A DNA stretch of 44,153 bases from an uncultured Pseudomonadota bacterium (lineage in GTDB: Bacteria > Pseudomonadota > Gammaproteobacteria > Burkholderiales > Rhodocyclaceae): the NCBI GenBank assembly GCA_946479855.1, contig CAMLHL010000017.1:1-44153 (forward strand), read 5' to 3'. Positions 25,478-34,038 of this stretch are shown piece after piece. Both the position numbers and the translations under genes were made by a program. Numbering within the stretch: the first letter of the stretch is position 1; the number at the start of each line of letters is the position of its first letter. Under the pieces are notes generated by a model. That model saw only the letters and a program-made list of their open reading frames with translations, made no database searches and was not told the DNA's origin.

Positions 25478-26364
25478 AAATTGCTCTTTTTTCGGCGTTG
25501 ACCGTAGCGCTCGCCATTTCCGCCTCCGCCCACGCCGATCTCGTCTTCAAGGACGACAGCGGCCAGGAAGTCCGCCTCAAGGCACCGGCCCGACGCATCG
25601 TCACCCTCGCCCCGCACGCCGCCGAAAGCCTGTTTGCAGTGGGAGCCGGGGACCGTCTGGTCGGCACCGTCGATTACAGCGACTACCCGCCGGAGGCGAA
25701 AAAACTGCCACGGGTCGGCGGCTATTCGCGGATCGACCTCGAAGCCGTGGTCGCGCTCAGGCCCGATCTGGTCATTGCCTGGGAGAGCGGCAACAACATG
25801 ACCCAGGTCAATAAGCTGAAAACGCTCGGCCTGACCGTTTATGTCTCGCAGCCGAACACCATGGAAAGCGTCGCCGACCAGCTCGAGCGCCTCGGCCAGC
25901 TGGCCGGCACCGAGCCCGCTGCCAACGCGTTGGCAGCCCGTTTCCGGGCACGTCTTGCCAGCCTGCGCACCGCCAATGCGAACAAGCCGAAGGTCCGCGT
26001 CTTCTACCAGATCTGGAAAACGCCGCTGATGACCATCGGCGGCTCGCAGATCATCAGCGATGCGATCAAGCTGTGCGGCGGCGAGAACGTCTTCGGCCAC
26101 CTGACGCCAATGGCGCCGACGGTCAGCGTCGAAGCCGTGCTCGCTGCCGATCCCGAAGCCATCATCGCCACCGGCATGGGCGATGCCCGCCCGGAGTGGC
26201 TGCATGACTGGGACAAATGGACACACCTGACCGCCGTCAAGCGCGGCAACCTGTTCCACATCAACCCGGACCTGATGCAACGCCACACGCCACGCATCCT
26301 CGACGGCGCCGAAAAACTGTGCGCCCAGCTCGATCTGGCCCGCAACCGGAGGCCCGCCCAGTGA
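25474..26364 (+). CDS. btuF: periplasmic cobalamin-binding protein BtuF
   Basis: A 296-residue secreted solute-binding protein. The signal peptide is [21 protein letters not shown]; the mature part begins with a FKDDSGQEVRLKAPARRIV segment and has the two-lobe class III pattern: VTLAPHAAESLFAVGAGDRLVG, VVALRPDLVIAWESG and VFYQIWKTPLMTIGG. It should capture B12 or cobinamide from TonB-dependent uptake and pass it to a BtuCD permease, which is not encoded in the window. ATG 25474 makes an ATGA overlap with cobD; ATG 25462 would only add four residues. Confidence 0.88.
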   Translation: MKIALFSALTVALAISASAHADLVFKDDSGQEVRLKAPARRIVTLAPHAAESLFAVGAGDRLVGTVDYSDYPPEAKKLPRVGGYSRIDLEAVVALRPDLVIAWESGNNMTQVNKLKTLGLTVYVSQPNTMESVADQLERLGQLAGTEPAANALAARFRARLASLRTANANKPKVRVFYQIWKTPLMTIGGSQIISDAIKLCGGENVFGHLTPMAPTVSVEAVLAADPEAIIATGMGDARPEWLHDWDKWTHLTAVKRGNLFHINPDLMQRHTPRILDGAEKLCAQLDLARNRRPAQ

Positions 26365-27152
26365 GCCGCACCCCGCAACGCATCGTCTGTCTGACCACCG
26401 AAACCGTCGAAGTGCTCTACGCCCTCGGCGAGCAGGAGCGCATCGTCGGCATTTCCGGCTACACCGTGCGGCCGCCGCAGGCGCGCCGGGACAAGCCGAA
26501 GGTCTTCGCCTTCACCAGCGGCGACATCGACAAGATCCTGGCCACCGAGCCCGATCTGGTGCTGACGTTCTCCGACCTGCAAAGCGATATTTCGCGCGAC
26601 CTGATCAAGGCCGGCGTACCGGTTTATGCCTTCAACACGCGCAGCGTCGAGGACATCCTCGGCATGGTCGAAACCCTCGGCCGGCTGGTCGGCGCCGAAG
26701 TTGGGGCCATGCAGCTGGTCGGCGAACTGGAAGCCGGGATCGCCAAGGCCCGCGCCATCGCCGCCGAACGTTTCGCCCGCAGCGGCAAGAAGCCGCGCGT
26801 CTATTTCGAGGAATGGGACGAACCGCTGATCAGCGGCATCCGCTGGGCCTCGGAACTGATCGAAATCGCCGGCGGCGAGGACATTTTCGCCGAGCGGGCC
26901 CGCTCACCGCTGGCCCGCGACCGGCGGCCGACGGCGGAGGACGTCATCGCGCGGGCGCCGGAGATCATCATCGGCTCCTGGTGCGGCAAACACTTCCGCC
27001 CCGAACGCATTGCCGCCCGCCCGGGCTGGGCAGCAATTCCCGCGGTCAACACCGGGAATATCCATGAAATCAAATCGGCCATCATTCTGAGCCCGGGGCC
27101 GGCGGCAATCCGCGAGGGGCTGCCGCTATTGCTCGACATTTTTGATCTGTAA
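26361..27152 (+). CDS. BtuF-like binding protein without signal peptide
   Basis: A 263-residue member of the same periplasmic-binding fold as the preceding gene, with QRIVCLTTETVEVLYALGEQERIVGISGYT, ILATEPDLVLTFSD and YFEEWDEPLISGIRWASELIEIAGGEDIF. It starts at GTG 26361, overlapping the btuF stop (GTGA). The N terminus goes straight into the first beta strand with no signal peptide, so it should stay in the cytoplasm. It may bind a corrinoid there, act as a carrier, or be a regulator; the sequence alone does not say. It is the last gene of the riboswitch operon. Confidence 0.8.
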   Translation: MSRTPQRIVCLTTETVEVLYALGEQERIVGISGYTVRPPQARRDKPKVFAFTSGDIDKILATEPDLVLTFSDLQSDISRDLIKAGVPVYAFNTRSVEDILGMVETLGRLVGAEVGAMQLVGELEAGIAKARAIAAERFARSGKKPRVYFEEWDEPLISGIRWASELIEIAGGEDIFAERARSPLARDRRPTAEDVIARAPEIIIGSWCGKHFRPERIAARPGWAAIPAVNTGNIHEIKSAIILSPGPAAIREGLPLLLDIFDL

Positions 27153-27210
27153 GAAGGCTGCCGACCGGCTGCCGCCTATAATCGGTAGCCAACTCCGGAG
27201 GAAATCCTGC

Positions 27211-27546
27211 ATGAAAACTGTCGCCCCCATCCTCGCCCTGGCCCTGTGCGCGGCCGCCCCGGCCGCCCGGGCCGTCGACGAAGGCACGGCCGCCGTTCAG
27301 GCTATCGGCCGCCTCAACGGCATTGCCCTCGCCTGCCAACAGCCAGCGCTGGTCAGCCGCGCCCGCAATGCCGTGGTGACCACCGCCCCGAAGACCCGCG
27401 ATATCGGCGAAACCTTCGAGGCAGCCACCAATGCCGCCTACCTCGAGCAAGGCAAGGGCGCCGTCTGTCCTGATGGAGCCGCACTGGCCAGCAACCTTGC
27501 CGCCGCCGAAAAACGCCTACAGGCCGCCTTCGCCGACAAACAATGA
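27211..27546 (+). CDS. small secreted protein of unknown function
   Basis: A 111-residue protein with a signal peptide (MKTVAPILALALCAAAPAAR, cleavage probably after ARA). The mature part is mostly helical and has just two cysteines, Cys42 and Cys86, which could form a disulfide in the periplasm. ATG 27211 is supported by GGAGGAAA upstream. It overlaps the SCO gene by four bases (ATGA), so it probably belongs functionally with it, perhaps in copper or redox handling. Not recognised as a named family. Confidence 0.75.
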   Translation: MKTVAPILALALCAAAPAARAVDEGTAAVQAIGRLNGIALACQQPALVSRARNAVVTTAPKTRDIGETFEAATNAAYLEQGKGAVCPDGAALASNLAAAEKRLQAAFADKQ

Positions 27547-28142
27547 TTCGCCTCGCCGCGCTGCTCGCGCTGCTGATCTGGGTCGGCCCGGTTACCGCCC
27601 AGGCCGCGCGCAGCCTTGAACTGCTGCAGGGAGAAGAAACCGGCATCATCCCGCGCTACCTGCTGCAGGACCCGAACGGCCGCTCCGTCACCAGCGAAGA
27701 TTTCCGCGGCCGCTTCCAGCTGATCGCCTTCGGCTACACCTACTGCCCGGATATCTGCCCGACAACCCTGGTCGAAATGGCCGAAATCCTCAAGCAACTC
27801 GGCGACAAGGCCGCCGCCGTCCAGCCCATCTTCATTTCCGTCGATCCGGAACGCGACACCGGCACAGTTCTACGGACCTATACCGAATTCTTCGACCCCC
27901 GCATCCTCGGCCTGACTGCCTCGCCGGCCCTGGTCCGCCGCACTGCCGACAATTTTCGGATTCGCTACGCCAAGGTGCCGCAGCCGGGCAAGGATTCCCA
28001 GCATTACGCGGTCGACCATTCAGCGGGCATGTTTCTGCTCGGCCCGGACGGCGGATTCATCAAAAAATTCCCCTTTGCCACGCCAGTCACCGAAATTTCC
28101 AAGCAGATCGGTGAATTGGTCAAAAGTCGCCAGGCTATATGA
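27543..28142 (+). CDS. SCO1/SenC-family copper/thiol protein
   Basis: A 199-residue exported thioredoxin-fold protein. The copper ligands of the family are all present: the CxxxC pair Cys68/Cys72 in TYCPDICPTT and His159 in DHSAGMFLL. FISVDPERDT in the middle is also typical. SCO proteins deliver copper to the CuA site of cytochrome oxidase or keep its thiols reduced. The first 20 residues form a signal sequence or membrane anchor. No cytochrome oxidase gene is nearby; its partner in the operon is the small secreted protein upstream. Confidence 0.92.
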   Translation: MIRLAALLALLIWVGPVTAQAARSLELLQGEETGIIPRYLLQDPNGRSVTSEDFRGRFQLIAFGYTYCPDICPTTLVEMAEILKQLGDKAAAVQPIFISVDPERDTGTVLRTYTEFFDPRILGLTASPALVRRTADNFRIRYAKVPQPGKDSQHYAVDHSAGMFLLGPDGGFIKKFPFATPVTEISKQIGELVKSRQAI

Positions 28143-28187
28143 AATTGCTCATTGCTTTGGCATAGTCGCTCGGGCAATATTCCGGCA

Positions 28188-29093
28188 ATGCGGAGGCTGG
28201 CCCGAATTTACGTTGTATTCCTGCTATCCCTGGCTTCACCAGCCTGGGCAGGCAGCATCGCGCTTTTCCTCAGCGACACGGCCGGCGTTTATAGCCAGTT
28301 TGCAAACGCTTTCGAAGAATCGTTGAACGGCAGCAACTGGAGCATCTCGACCACCATTCTGGCGGACAACCTGCCCCAGTCGGTGCCGCCTTCGGACCTC
28401 ATCGTCACGGTCGGGGTCGAAGCCCTGAAGAAAGCCTGGGCCAGAGGCGACACCACCCCGATTATCGCCACCCTGCTGCCCCGGCAAAGCTACGAGAAAA
28501 TCGTTGCCCAGTCGCGACGCAACGCACCGCGTACCACGGCCATCTATCTCGATCAGCCGCCAAGCCGCCAGGCTGCTTTCCTCCGCCAGCTGCTCCCCGG
28601 GCAGAGACAGGCCGGCATGCTGGTCAGCAGTGAAACCAAATCGCTTTTGAGCCACTACCGGCAAGCCTTAAACAACGCCGGACTGACGCTGGCAAGCGAG
28701 GAAATCGAGACGGGCGACACTCTCCTGCCGGCACTCAATACGCTGCTCATCCACAGCAATTTTCTCCTCGCCATACCCGACAGCATCATTTACCAGCGGG
28801 CGAACATCAAGGCCATCCTGATCACCGCCTTCCGCCATCAACGACCGGTCATCGGCTACTCGCCCGCCTTCGTCAATGCGGGCGCACTCGCCGCCCTGCA
28901 CACCACTCCGGCCCAGATTGCCCGCCAAACCGCCGACATGGTCATCAGCAGCGGCAGCAATCTGCCCCCCCCGGCCGGACCGGCCCAATTCGCCATCGCC
29001 ATCAATCCGACGGTAGCCCAGGCGCTCGGCCTGAACATTCCCGATGAGGTCGCCATCCGGCGAGCCATGCTTGCCGACAGGGAGCCCCGATGA
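28188..29093 (+). CDS. periplasmic ABC_sub_bind-type substrate-binding protein
   Basis: A 301-residue exported protein (signal peptide MRRLARIYVVFLLSLASPAWA) with the two-lobe layout of the ABC_sub_bind family (PF04392-like): SIALFLSDTAGVYSQFANAFEESL, DLIVTVGVEALKKAW, TPIIATLLPRQSYEKIV, RQAGMLVSSETKSLL and RPVIGYSPAFVNAGALAAL. There is no permease or ATPase gene beside it. Instead it overlaps a membrane GGDEF/EAL gene by four bases, which points to a sensory role: ligand-bound protein touching the periplasmic domain of that signalling protein. ATG 28188 is used because it gives the clean signal peptide; a TTG lies 36 bases earlier. Confidence 0.75.
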   Translation: MRRLARIYVVFLLSLASPAWAGSIALFLSDTAGVYSQFANAFEESLNGSNWSISTTILADNLPQSVPPSDLIVTVGVEALKKAWARGDTTPIIATLLPRQSYEKIVAQSRRNAPRTTAIYLDQPPSRQAAFLRQLLPGQRQAGMLVSSETKSLLSHYRQALNNAGLTLASEEIETGDTLLPALNTLLIHSNFLLAIPDSIIYQRANIKAILITAFRHQRPVIGYSPAFVNAGALAALHTTPAQIARQTADMVISSGSNLPPPAGPAQFAIAINPTVAQALGLNIPDEVAIRRAMLADREPR

Positions 29094-31174
29094 ACCGTCT
29101 CACCCTCCGTCATCGCCTGCTGCTCTTGACCTTGCTGCCGAGCGCCCTGATCGCCATCGCGCTGGTTGCCTATTTCACCTTCAGCGGCATCAAGACGCTG
29201 GAAGGCGAACTGCGCACCAAGGGCCTGGCCACCGTAAGGTATCTGGCGCCGATCAGCGAGTACGGGATCATTGCCGGGCAAGTCGAAAGCCTGCACGGAC
29301 TCGCCCAGGCCACGGTGCAGGAATCGGGGGTCAAGGCCGCCGTGATCGTCAATCAGAAAGGCCGCACCATCGCCGTCAGCGGCCGGGTTTCGCTGGCGGC
29401 CGATGAACTGCGACAGACGCTGCATGCCCCCGGAAAAATTGCCGAAACCGACCAATGGATCGCCTTCGCAGCCCCGGTCAGGCGCTCGACCAGCGAATCC
29501 GACCAGCTCTTCGAATCCGAGAGCAGCGAACCAACCACGCCGGAAGTAATCGGCTACGTCTTCGTCGAGTTCGACAAGAGCGAGCTGATCAACCAGCAGC
29601 GCCAACTCCTGCAACGCGGCCTGCTGATCGTGCTGATTGGCATGATATTGCTCGCCCTGCTCGCCATCGCCATGGCCGATAACCTGGCCCGGCCCGTCAT
29701 GCGCCTGGTTCACGCCATTCACGGCATGTCGTCCGGCAATTTCGGCACCCGGGTCCCAGCCGTTTCCAGCGGTGAACTGGGTGTCCTCGAAAAAGGCTTC
29801 AACGAAATGGCCGCCCATATCGAAGAAGTGCATCACTCGATGCAGACCCGGATCGAGGAGGCCACCACCCAACTTGCGTTTCAGGCCCGGCACGATGCCT
29901 TGACGGGCCTGCTCAACCGGCGGGAATTCGAGCATCTGCTGGAAAAGGCGCTGGCCGGCGTCCAGGCGGGCGGCGACGAGTTTGCCGTGCTCTTTCTCGA
30001 CCTTGACCGCTTCAAGCAGGTCAACGATACCTGTGGCTACCTCGCCGGGGATGAACTGCTGCGCCAGGTGGCCCTGCTCTTCCACGGGCGCCTGCGCGAG
30101 GACGACACCCTGGCCCGCCTGGGCGGCGACGAATTCAGCATCATGCTCCCCAACTGTAGCGGCGCCCGCGCCCGCCAGGTGGCTGAAGACATCTGCGGCC
30201 TGGCGGCAGCCTACCGCTTTATCTGGCAAGACAAGGTCTTCGCCATTGGCACCAGCATCGGCCTCGCCACCGTCACCCGCAAAGTGCGCAACATCAACGA
30301 AATCGTCGCTGCCGCCGATGCGGCCTGCCACCGCGCCAAGGAGAGCGGACGCAATCAGGTATGCGTCCAGGAGGCCACCCACAATCCCGACCGCCGACAG
30401 GAAAGCAGCAACTGGGCGAGCCGGATTGCCAGCGCCCTGGCCGACGACAAACTACTGGTCGAGGCAATGCCTTTACGGGCACTGCAACATCCTTCCGCCA
30501 AGCACATCGTCGAACTGACCGCCCGCCTCAACGAGCCCGGCCAGCCGCCGGTAGCCTTGGCCGCCCTGACCGATGCCGCCGAACGCTATGATCTCGCCCA
30601 GTCCATCGATCAGCGTCTGATCGACACCGCCGTTGCGGCTCTGGCACAAGCCAAGCGGCACCACAAAATGCTGCACTGCCTCGTCCCGCTCTCCCGCAGC
30701 TCGCTGGGCAGCACGGAAACCATCAGCTACATTGCACGCAGCCTGGCCAGCCACCAGCTCTCCGGTAACGGGCTCTGTTTCCTGTTCTCCGAAGATGTAT
30801 TGACCCACCTGACCATTCAGGCCATGGAATTTTCCCGACAAGTCCGGCAGGTCGGTTGCCAGATCGGACTCGACGATTTCGGCGGCGGCCTCTCCTCTTT
30901 CAGCCACCTGCGCAGCGTCTCCCCAAGCTACGTCAAGCTCAGCCGCAGCCTGACCCGGGAAATGGGCGGCAATCGCGCGTCGACCGCGCTGCTCAGAGCC
31001 GTCCAGGAAATCACCGCCGATCAGCACATCCACTCGATTGCCGAAGGTATCGACGATCCGGATAGCCTCCAGCAACTTACCGAACTGGGAATCGATTACG
31101 CCCAGGGCAAGGCCATTGCTCCCAGCGAACCTTTCGAGGTCTGGCTCGAGGGTGCCGTCATACGCTCCCGATAG
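29090..31174 (+). CDS. membrane diguanylate cyclase: HAMP-GGDEF-degenerate EAL
   Basis: A 694-residue inner-membrane signalling protein. Order: TM1 (about 9-31), a ~140-residue periplasmic sensor, TM2 (about 175-197), HAMP (about 198-250), GGDEF domain starting at HDALTGLLNR (268), and a C-terminal EAL-like domain. The GGDEF motif at 345-349 is intact, and RxxD (REDD) lies five residues before it, so the cyclase should be active and subject to product inhibition. The EAL domain has lost the EAL triplet (VELTARL at that place) but keeps IGLDDFGGG, so it probably binds or regulates instead of cleaving c-di-GMP. It is co-translated with the periplasmic binding protein upstream. Confidence 0.93.
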   Translation: MNRLTLRHRLLLLTLLPSALIAIALVAYFTFSGIKTLEGELRTKGLATVRYLAPISEYGIIAGQVESLHGLAQATVQESGVKAAVIVNQKGRTIAVSGRVSLAADELRQTLHAPGKIAETDQWIAFAAPVRRSTSESDQLFESESSEPTTPEVIGYVFVEFDKSELINQQRQLLQRGLLIVLIGMILLALLAIAMADNLARPVMRLVHAIHGMSSGNFGTRVPAVSSGELGVLEKGFNEMAAHIEEVHHSMQTRIEEATTQLAFQARHDALTGLLNRREFEHLLEKALAGVQAGGDEFAVLFLDLDRFKQVNDTCGYLAGDELLRQVALLFHGRLREDDTLARLGGDEFSIMLPNCSGARARQVAEDICGLAAAYRFIWQDKVFAIGTSIGLATVTRKVRNINEIVAAADAACHRAKESGRNQVCVQEATHNPDRRQESSNWASRIASALADDKLLVEAMPLRALQHPSAKHIVELTARLNEPGQPPVALAALTDAAERYDLAQSIDQRLIDTAVAALAQAKRHHKMLHCLVPLSRSSLGSTETISYIARSLASHQLSGNGLCFLFSEDVLTHLTIQAMEFSRQVRQVGCQIGLDDFGGGLSSFSHLRSVSPSYVKLSRSLTREMGGNRASTALLRAVQEITADQHIHSIAEGIDDPDSLQQLTELGIDYAQGKAIAPSEPFEVWLEGAVIRSR

Positions 31175-31186
31175 CGCTGGGACAGA

Positions 31187-33235
31187 TCAGAAATCAAGAC
31201 GGAGGGTGATCCACTGGCGGCGATCAACCACCCGGTTGGCCGGGCTATGGTGCGACTTGTACTCGTTATGCGACCCGTTCAGGGACTGCACCATCAGCGC
31301 GATCTCCCCACCCAGGCCGCCGGCGCGGAAGGGGTAGGCTAAACGGCTGTCCAGGCGATAATACTTTTCCGACCAGGTAATCGCCGACCATTTCATGAAA
31401 TCCTGCCAATATCCGGCGGCTGAAAACTCCAGTCCATAGGGCAGTTTCTGCATGAGCAAAATCGATGCGGAGTGACGCGGCATCGAGTAGTTGGTGAAAT
31501 TCCTGACTTTCACCCAGTTGGGGATGATCGCCTGCTTTCCGGGCAGGAATTCGCTGTCGATTTGGCTGTAGGCCTGGCTCAGGACGATTCGGGTCGGTTC
31601 GAACGGCTGCCACTTGAACTGATATTCGATACCCCTGATATGGACATCCTGAATCGGAATGCTCGAGTCGCCTTGTGTGCTCGGATCACCATCGAAAGCC
31701 ATATCGATCCTGTACAGACGGTCGTAGATTTTTTCGCTGAAGAGGCGAACATCCAGGCTGGCCCGCTGTTCCCGCCAATCGCCGAGATAGCCGATTTCCC
31801 AAGTATCGAGGCGTTCCGAGGGGAGATTCGGGACGCCGGTATAAAGCTGTTCGGTATAAGGTGGCGGCAGGGGAATCTTTTGATCACCCAGTAAATTGGC
31901 GGTACTCGGTGTCCGATTGGCCCGTGAATAGCCCAGCCGAATCGTGTTTTCCTGATTCAGGTGAAAATTGGTACTGATCCGTGGCGAAGCGTGACTGCCG
32001 GCCAGCGAATCATTTTCGCCGGCCAATCCCAGGTTGCCGGTGAACCAGTTGGCCGGTTTCCATTCGAGGTTGCCGAATAGCCGGTAAATTTCCCGACGAA
32101 CAGTTCCTTGCCCGGGGAAAGTCCACGCGGAACGCACCGAATCCTCACGCCAACTCGCCCCCCAGACCAGGCGCGTCAAATCAGCTAACTTCAAGCTGTG
32201 CTGCAGTTCGATCTCGTGCCGGGTTCCTTCGTCGCCGGTCTGGTTGACGTGAATCACATTTTGACCTGGCGGGAAAAGGGCGGAGGGAGCAACTACGTTG
32301 AAAACGTCCGATGATTGATCGAGCGTGTAAGAGTAGCGTACCTGGAGATCGGAAGTCGGCGACAAAACCCGGCGCCACAGGAACTGAGTGTAGGTATTCT
32401 GCTGACGCACGTCGCGAATCGGATTCGTCGACTGGCCAAAGAGCTTATCGGCATACAGTCTGCCCGCCTGGGTCACTCCCTCGACCTGCCCCATGCTGAA
32501 TTGCAGGCTATCTTTTTCGGAGAGCGCGAAATCGGCACGAAAATCGAACAGACGCGAAAAATAGGAATCGATCCAATCATCTTTATTCGCCAGTCCGTCG
32601 TCATTCTGCTGTTTGAAGGTAAAGCGGAAATCCCCAACCTCGCCTATCTTGCCCCCGGTCCGCAAGGAATAGTCGCGGACATTCTGATTGCCGTAGCTGG
32701 TGGACACGGATACCCCGCGAACCAGGGCGGGATCCACCGTAATGATGTTGATGACACCGAGAAACGCATTGCTGCCGTAAGAAACTGCATTGGTTCCACG
32801 AACCACCTCGATACGTTCGATATCCTCCAGTGCCACCGGTAAAGTTGCCCAGTTCACACCGCCATCGAACAGCGGCGAATACATCGATCGTCCGTCAATC
32901 AACACCTGGACCCGGGACGAATAATCCCCGTCGCCCATGCCGTGATAGGTGACCTTGGCCGGCTCCGTGTTGTTCGGATAGGTCTGGAATCCAGGCACCA
33001 GGCGAAAGACATCGTTAAGATCCCGCGCCCCCGAAGCCTTGATCATCTCCCGGTCGACAACCGTCACGGCGGTTGGCGCATCGGCCAGGCGCTGCGGCAA
33101 ACGACTGACCGATGCGACAACCGGCAATTCGCTGAAATAAAGCTCTTCATCGACGGCCGACGCCGATCCGTTGAGGCAAACGCCTCCCAGGAGGATTGCC
33201 GCGCTCAGGCGCGGTCCACGCAGATTGGCCCGCAT
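31187..33235 (-). CDS. TonB-dependent outer-membrane receptor
   Basis: A 682-residue receptor. A signal peptide ends near ASA, followed by a TonB-box-like ELPVVASVSRLPQ. The plug domain comes next (APTAVTVVDREMI, DVFRLVPGFQ, RVQVLIDGRSMYSP, IERIEVVRGTNAVSYGSNAFLGVINIIT), then a ~500-residue beta-barrel ending in the C-terminal aromatic ITLRLDF, the usual outer-membrane insertion signal. The ligand is unknown. It follows the PilZ gene by five bases and converges on the GGDEF gene with 12 bp between stops. Start ATG 33235; a GTG at 33244 would overlap the PilZ stop. A BtuB role is possible given the cob island but is not shown by sequence. Confidence 0.93.
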   Translation of the reverse strand: MRANLRGPRLSAAILLGGVCLNGSASAVDEELYFSELPVVASVSRLPQRLADAPTAVTVVDREMIKASGARDLNDVFRLVPGFQTYPNNTEPAKVTYHGMGDGDYSSRVQVLIDGRSMYSPLFDGGVNWATLPVALEDIERIEVVRGTNAVSYGSNAFLGVINIITVDPALVRGVSVSTSYGNQNVRDYSLRTGGKIGEVGDFRFTFKQQNDDGLANKDDWIDSYFSRLFDFRADFALSEKDSLQFSMGQVEGVTQAGRLYADKLFGQSTNPIRDVRQQNTYTQFLWRRVLSPTSDLQVRYSYTLDQSSDVFNVVAPSALFPPGQNVIHVNQTGDEGTRHEIELQHSLKLADLTRLVWGASWREDSVRSAWTFPGQGTVRREIYRLFGNLEWKPANWFTGNLGLAGENDSLAGSHASPRISTNFHLNQENTIRLGYSRANRTPSTANLLGDQKIPLPPPYTEQLYTGVPNLPSERLDTWEIGYLGDWREQRASLDVRLFSEKIYDRLYRIDMAFDGDPSTQGDSSIPIQDVHIRGIEYQFKWQPFEPTRIVLSQAYSQIDSEFLPGKQAIIPNWVKVRNFTNYSMPRHSASILLMQKLPYGLEFSAAGYWQDFMKWSAITWSEKYYRLDSRLAYPFRAGGLGGEIALMVQSLNGSHNEYKSHHSPANRVVDRRQWITLRLDF

Positions 33236-33240
33236 GCCCC

Positions 33241-33849
33241 TCACATCTCCATTTGCTCGATGGGGCCGGACAGCACCAGTGCCTGCTTCCAGGCCTCCGA
33301 AAAACACCGGGACTGGGCACCGATCTGCACACCATGCCGGCTGCTGGCCACCAGGCACAAGGCCAAGCCAGCCTGATCGACGGCAGTCACCCCCTCGATA
33401 TCGAGTTCGTCGACACCGACACGGGTCAGGGCGTGCATAAAATCGTTGCGCAGCGCCCCCGAAAGGCCACCGATAATGCGCATGATCTTTCTTTTGCCCA
33501 GTTCACGCACGGCAAGTATGGATGCCTTTCCGGAGGCCAAGGCAGCGTTGATCGCATCTTCGATCAGAATCTGGCTAATCGGACCTGGCTGGAAGCGCAC
33601 CCCAAACAGATCACCGACGCGGCTGACCACCGTGGCGGGCACATCGATCACCGGTGAATCGAAAATGCGGAATTCGCAACCGATATTGTGCGCAACCTCA
33701 AGAGGCAGCGCGGTGCGCACCATCAATCCCGATAGCGACAGGTTCTCGATTACCCCCTCGTCGATTGCGCCCCCGTATCCGATTCTCACCGTAGGCGGGC
33801 AACCGAAACGTATGCGTTGATGCCGCCGCTGATCCAGCATATTGACCAC
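33241..33849 (-). CDS. PilZ domain protein with STAS-like C-terminal domain
   Basis: About 202 residues. The first ~95 are a PilZ domain with both c-di-GMP-binding motifs: RxxxR (Arg8-Arg12, RRHQR) and NxSxxG (Asn36-Gly41, NLSLSG). The last ~95 residues, from KIMRIIGGLSGALRN through VDELDIEGVTAVDQAGLALCL, resemble a STAS/anti-sigma-factor-antagonist fold (alternating beta strands with a central D...VD..GL). That points to an effector that responds to c-di-GMP by protein-protein contact. Start GTG 33849 or ATG 33840, neither with a strong ribosome site. It is the first gene before the TonB receptor. Confidence 0.87.
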   Translation of the reverse strand: MVNMLDQRRHQRIRFGCPPTVRIGYGGAIDEGVIENLSLSGLMVRTALPLEVAHNIGCEFRIFDSPVIDVPATVVSRVGDLFGVRFQPGPISQILIEDAINAALASGKASILAVRELGKRKIMRIIGGLSGALRNDFMHALTRVGVDELDIEGVTAVDQAGLALCLVASSRHGVQIGAQSRCFSEAWKQALVLSGPIEQMEM

Positions 33850-33929
33850 GACTTTCTATATGTTTGTTTTTTTGGAATTTTAACAAAATTTTGTATGCTC
33901 ACCAGCAATTGCATCAAGGCGGCGTTTAA

Positions 33930-33958
33930 TTGACTTTTTGCGGCCCGCTCGGTATTGT
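33930..33958 (+). promoter_or_regulatory. sigma-70-type promoter for metX
   Basis: TTGACT (33930-33935), a 17-base spacer, and TATTGT (33953-33958) make a near-consensus promoter reading toward metX. The predicted start near 33965 lies about 17 bases upstream of the SAM-II aptamer, so promoter, aptamer and terminator fit as one unit. Confidence 0.75.
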
Positions 33959-33981
33959 CCGAAAACGCTGAAGGCATCCAG

Positions 33982-34034
33982 CCGCGCCGATTTGAACTCT
34001 GATTGCGGGCGCGTACAAATACCGCTAAAACGGG
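33982..34034 (+). ncRNA. SAM-II (metX) riboswitch
   Basis: The segment matches the compact SAM-II pseudoknot base by base in its conserved places: CGCGCCGATTTGAAC, GATTGCGGGCGCGTAC, then AAATACCGCTAAAACGGG. P1 forms from CGCGCC-type bases with GGGCGCG, and the 3' CGCTAAA strand closes the pseudoknot. The established ligand of the class is S-adenosylmethionine, and the established target is metX, as here. It is followed by an intrinsic terminator. Confidence 0.88.
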
Positions 34035-34038
34035 AACC

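Noticed and set aside
31187..33235. Calling the TonB receptor BtuB
   Set aside because: It is 4 kb from btuF, on the other strand, without its own B12 riboswitch, and next to a PilZ gene; the ligand cannot be read from the sequence.
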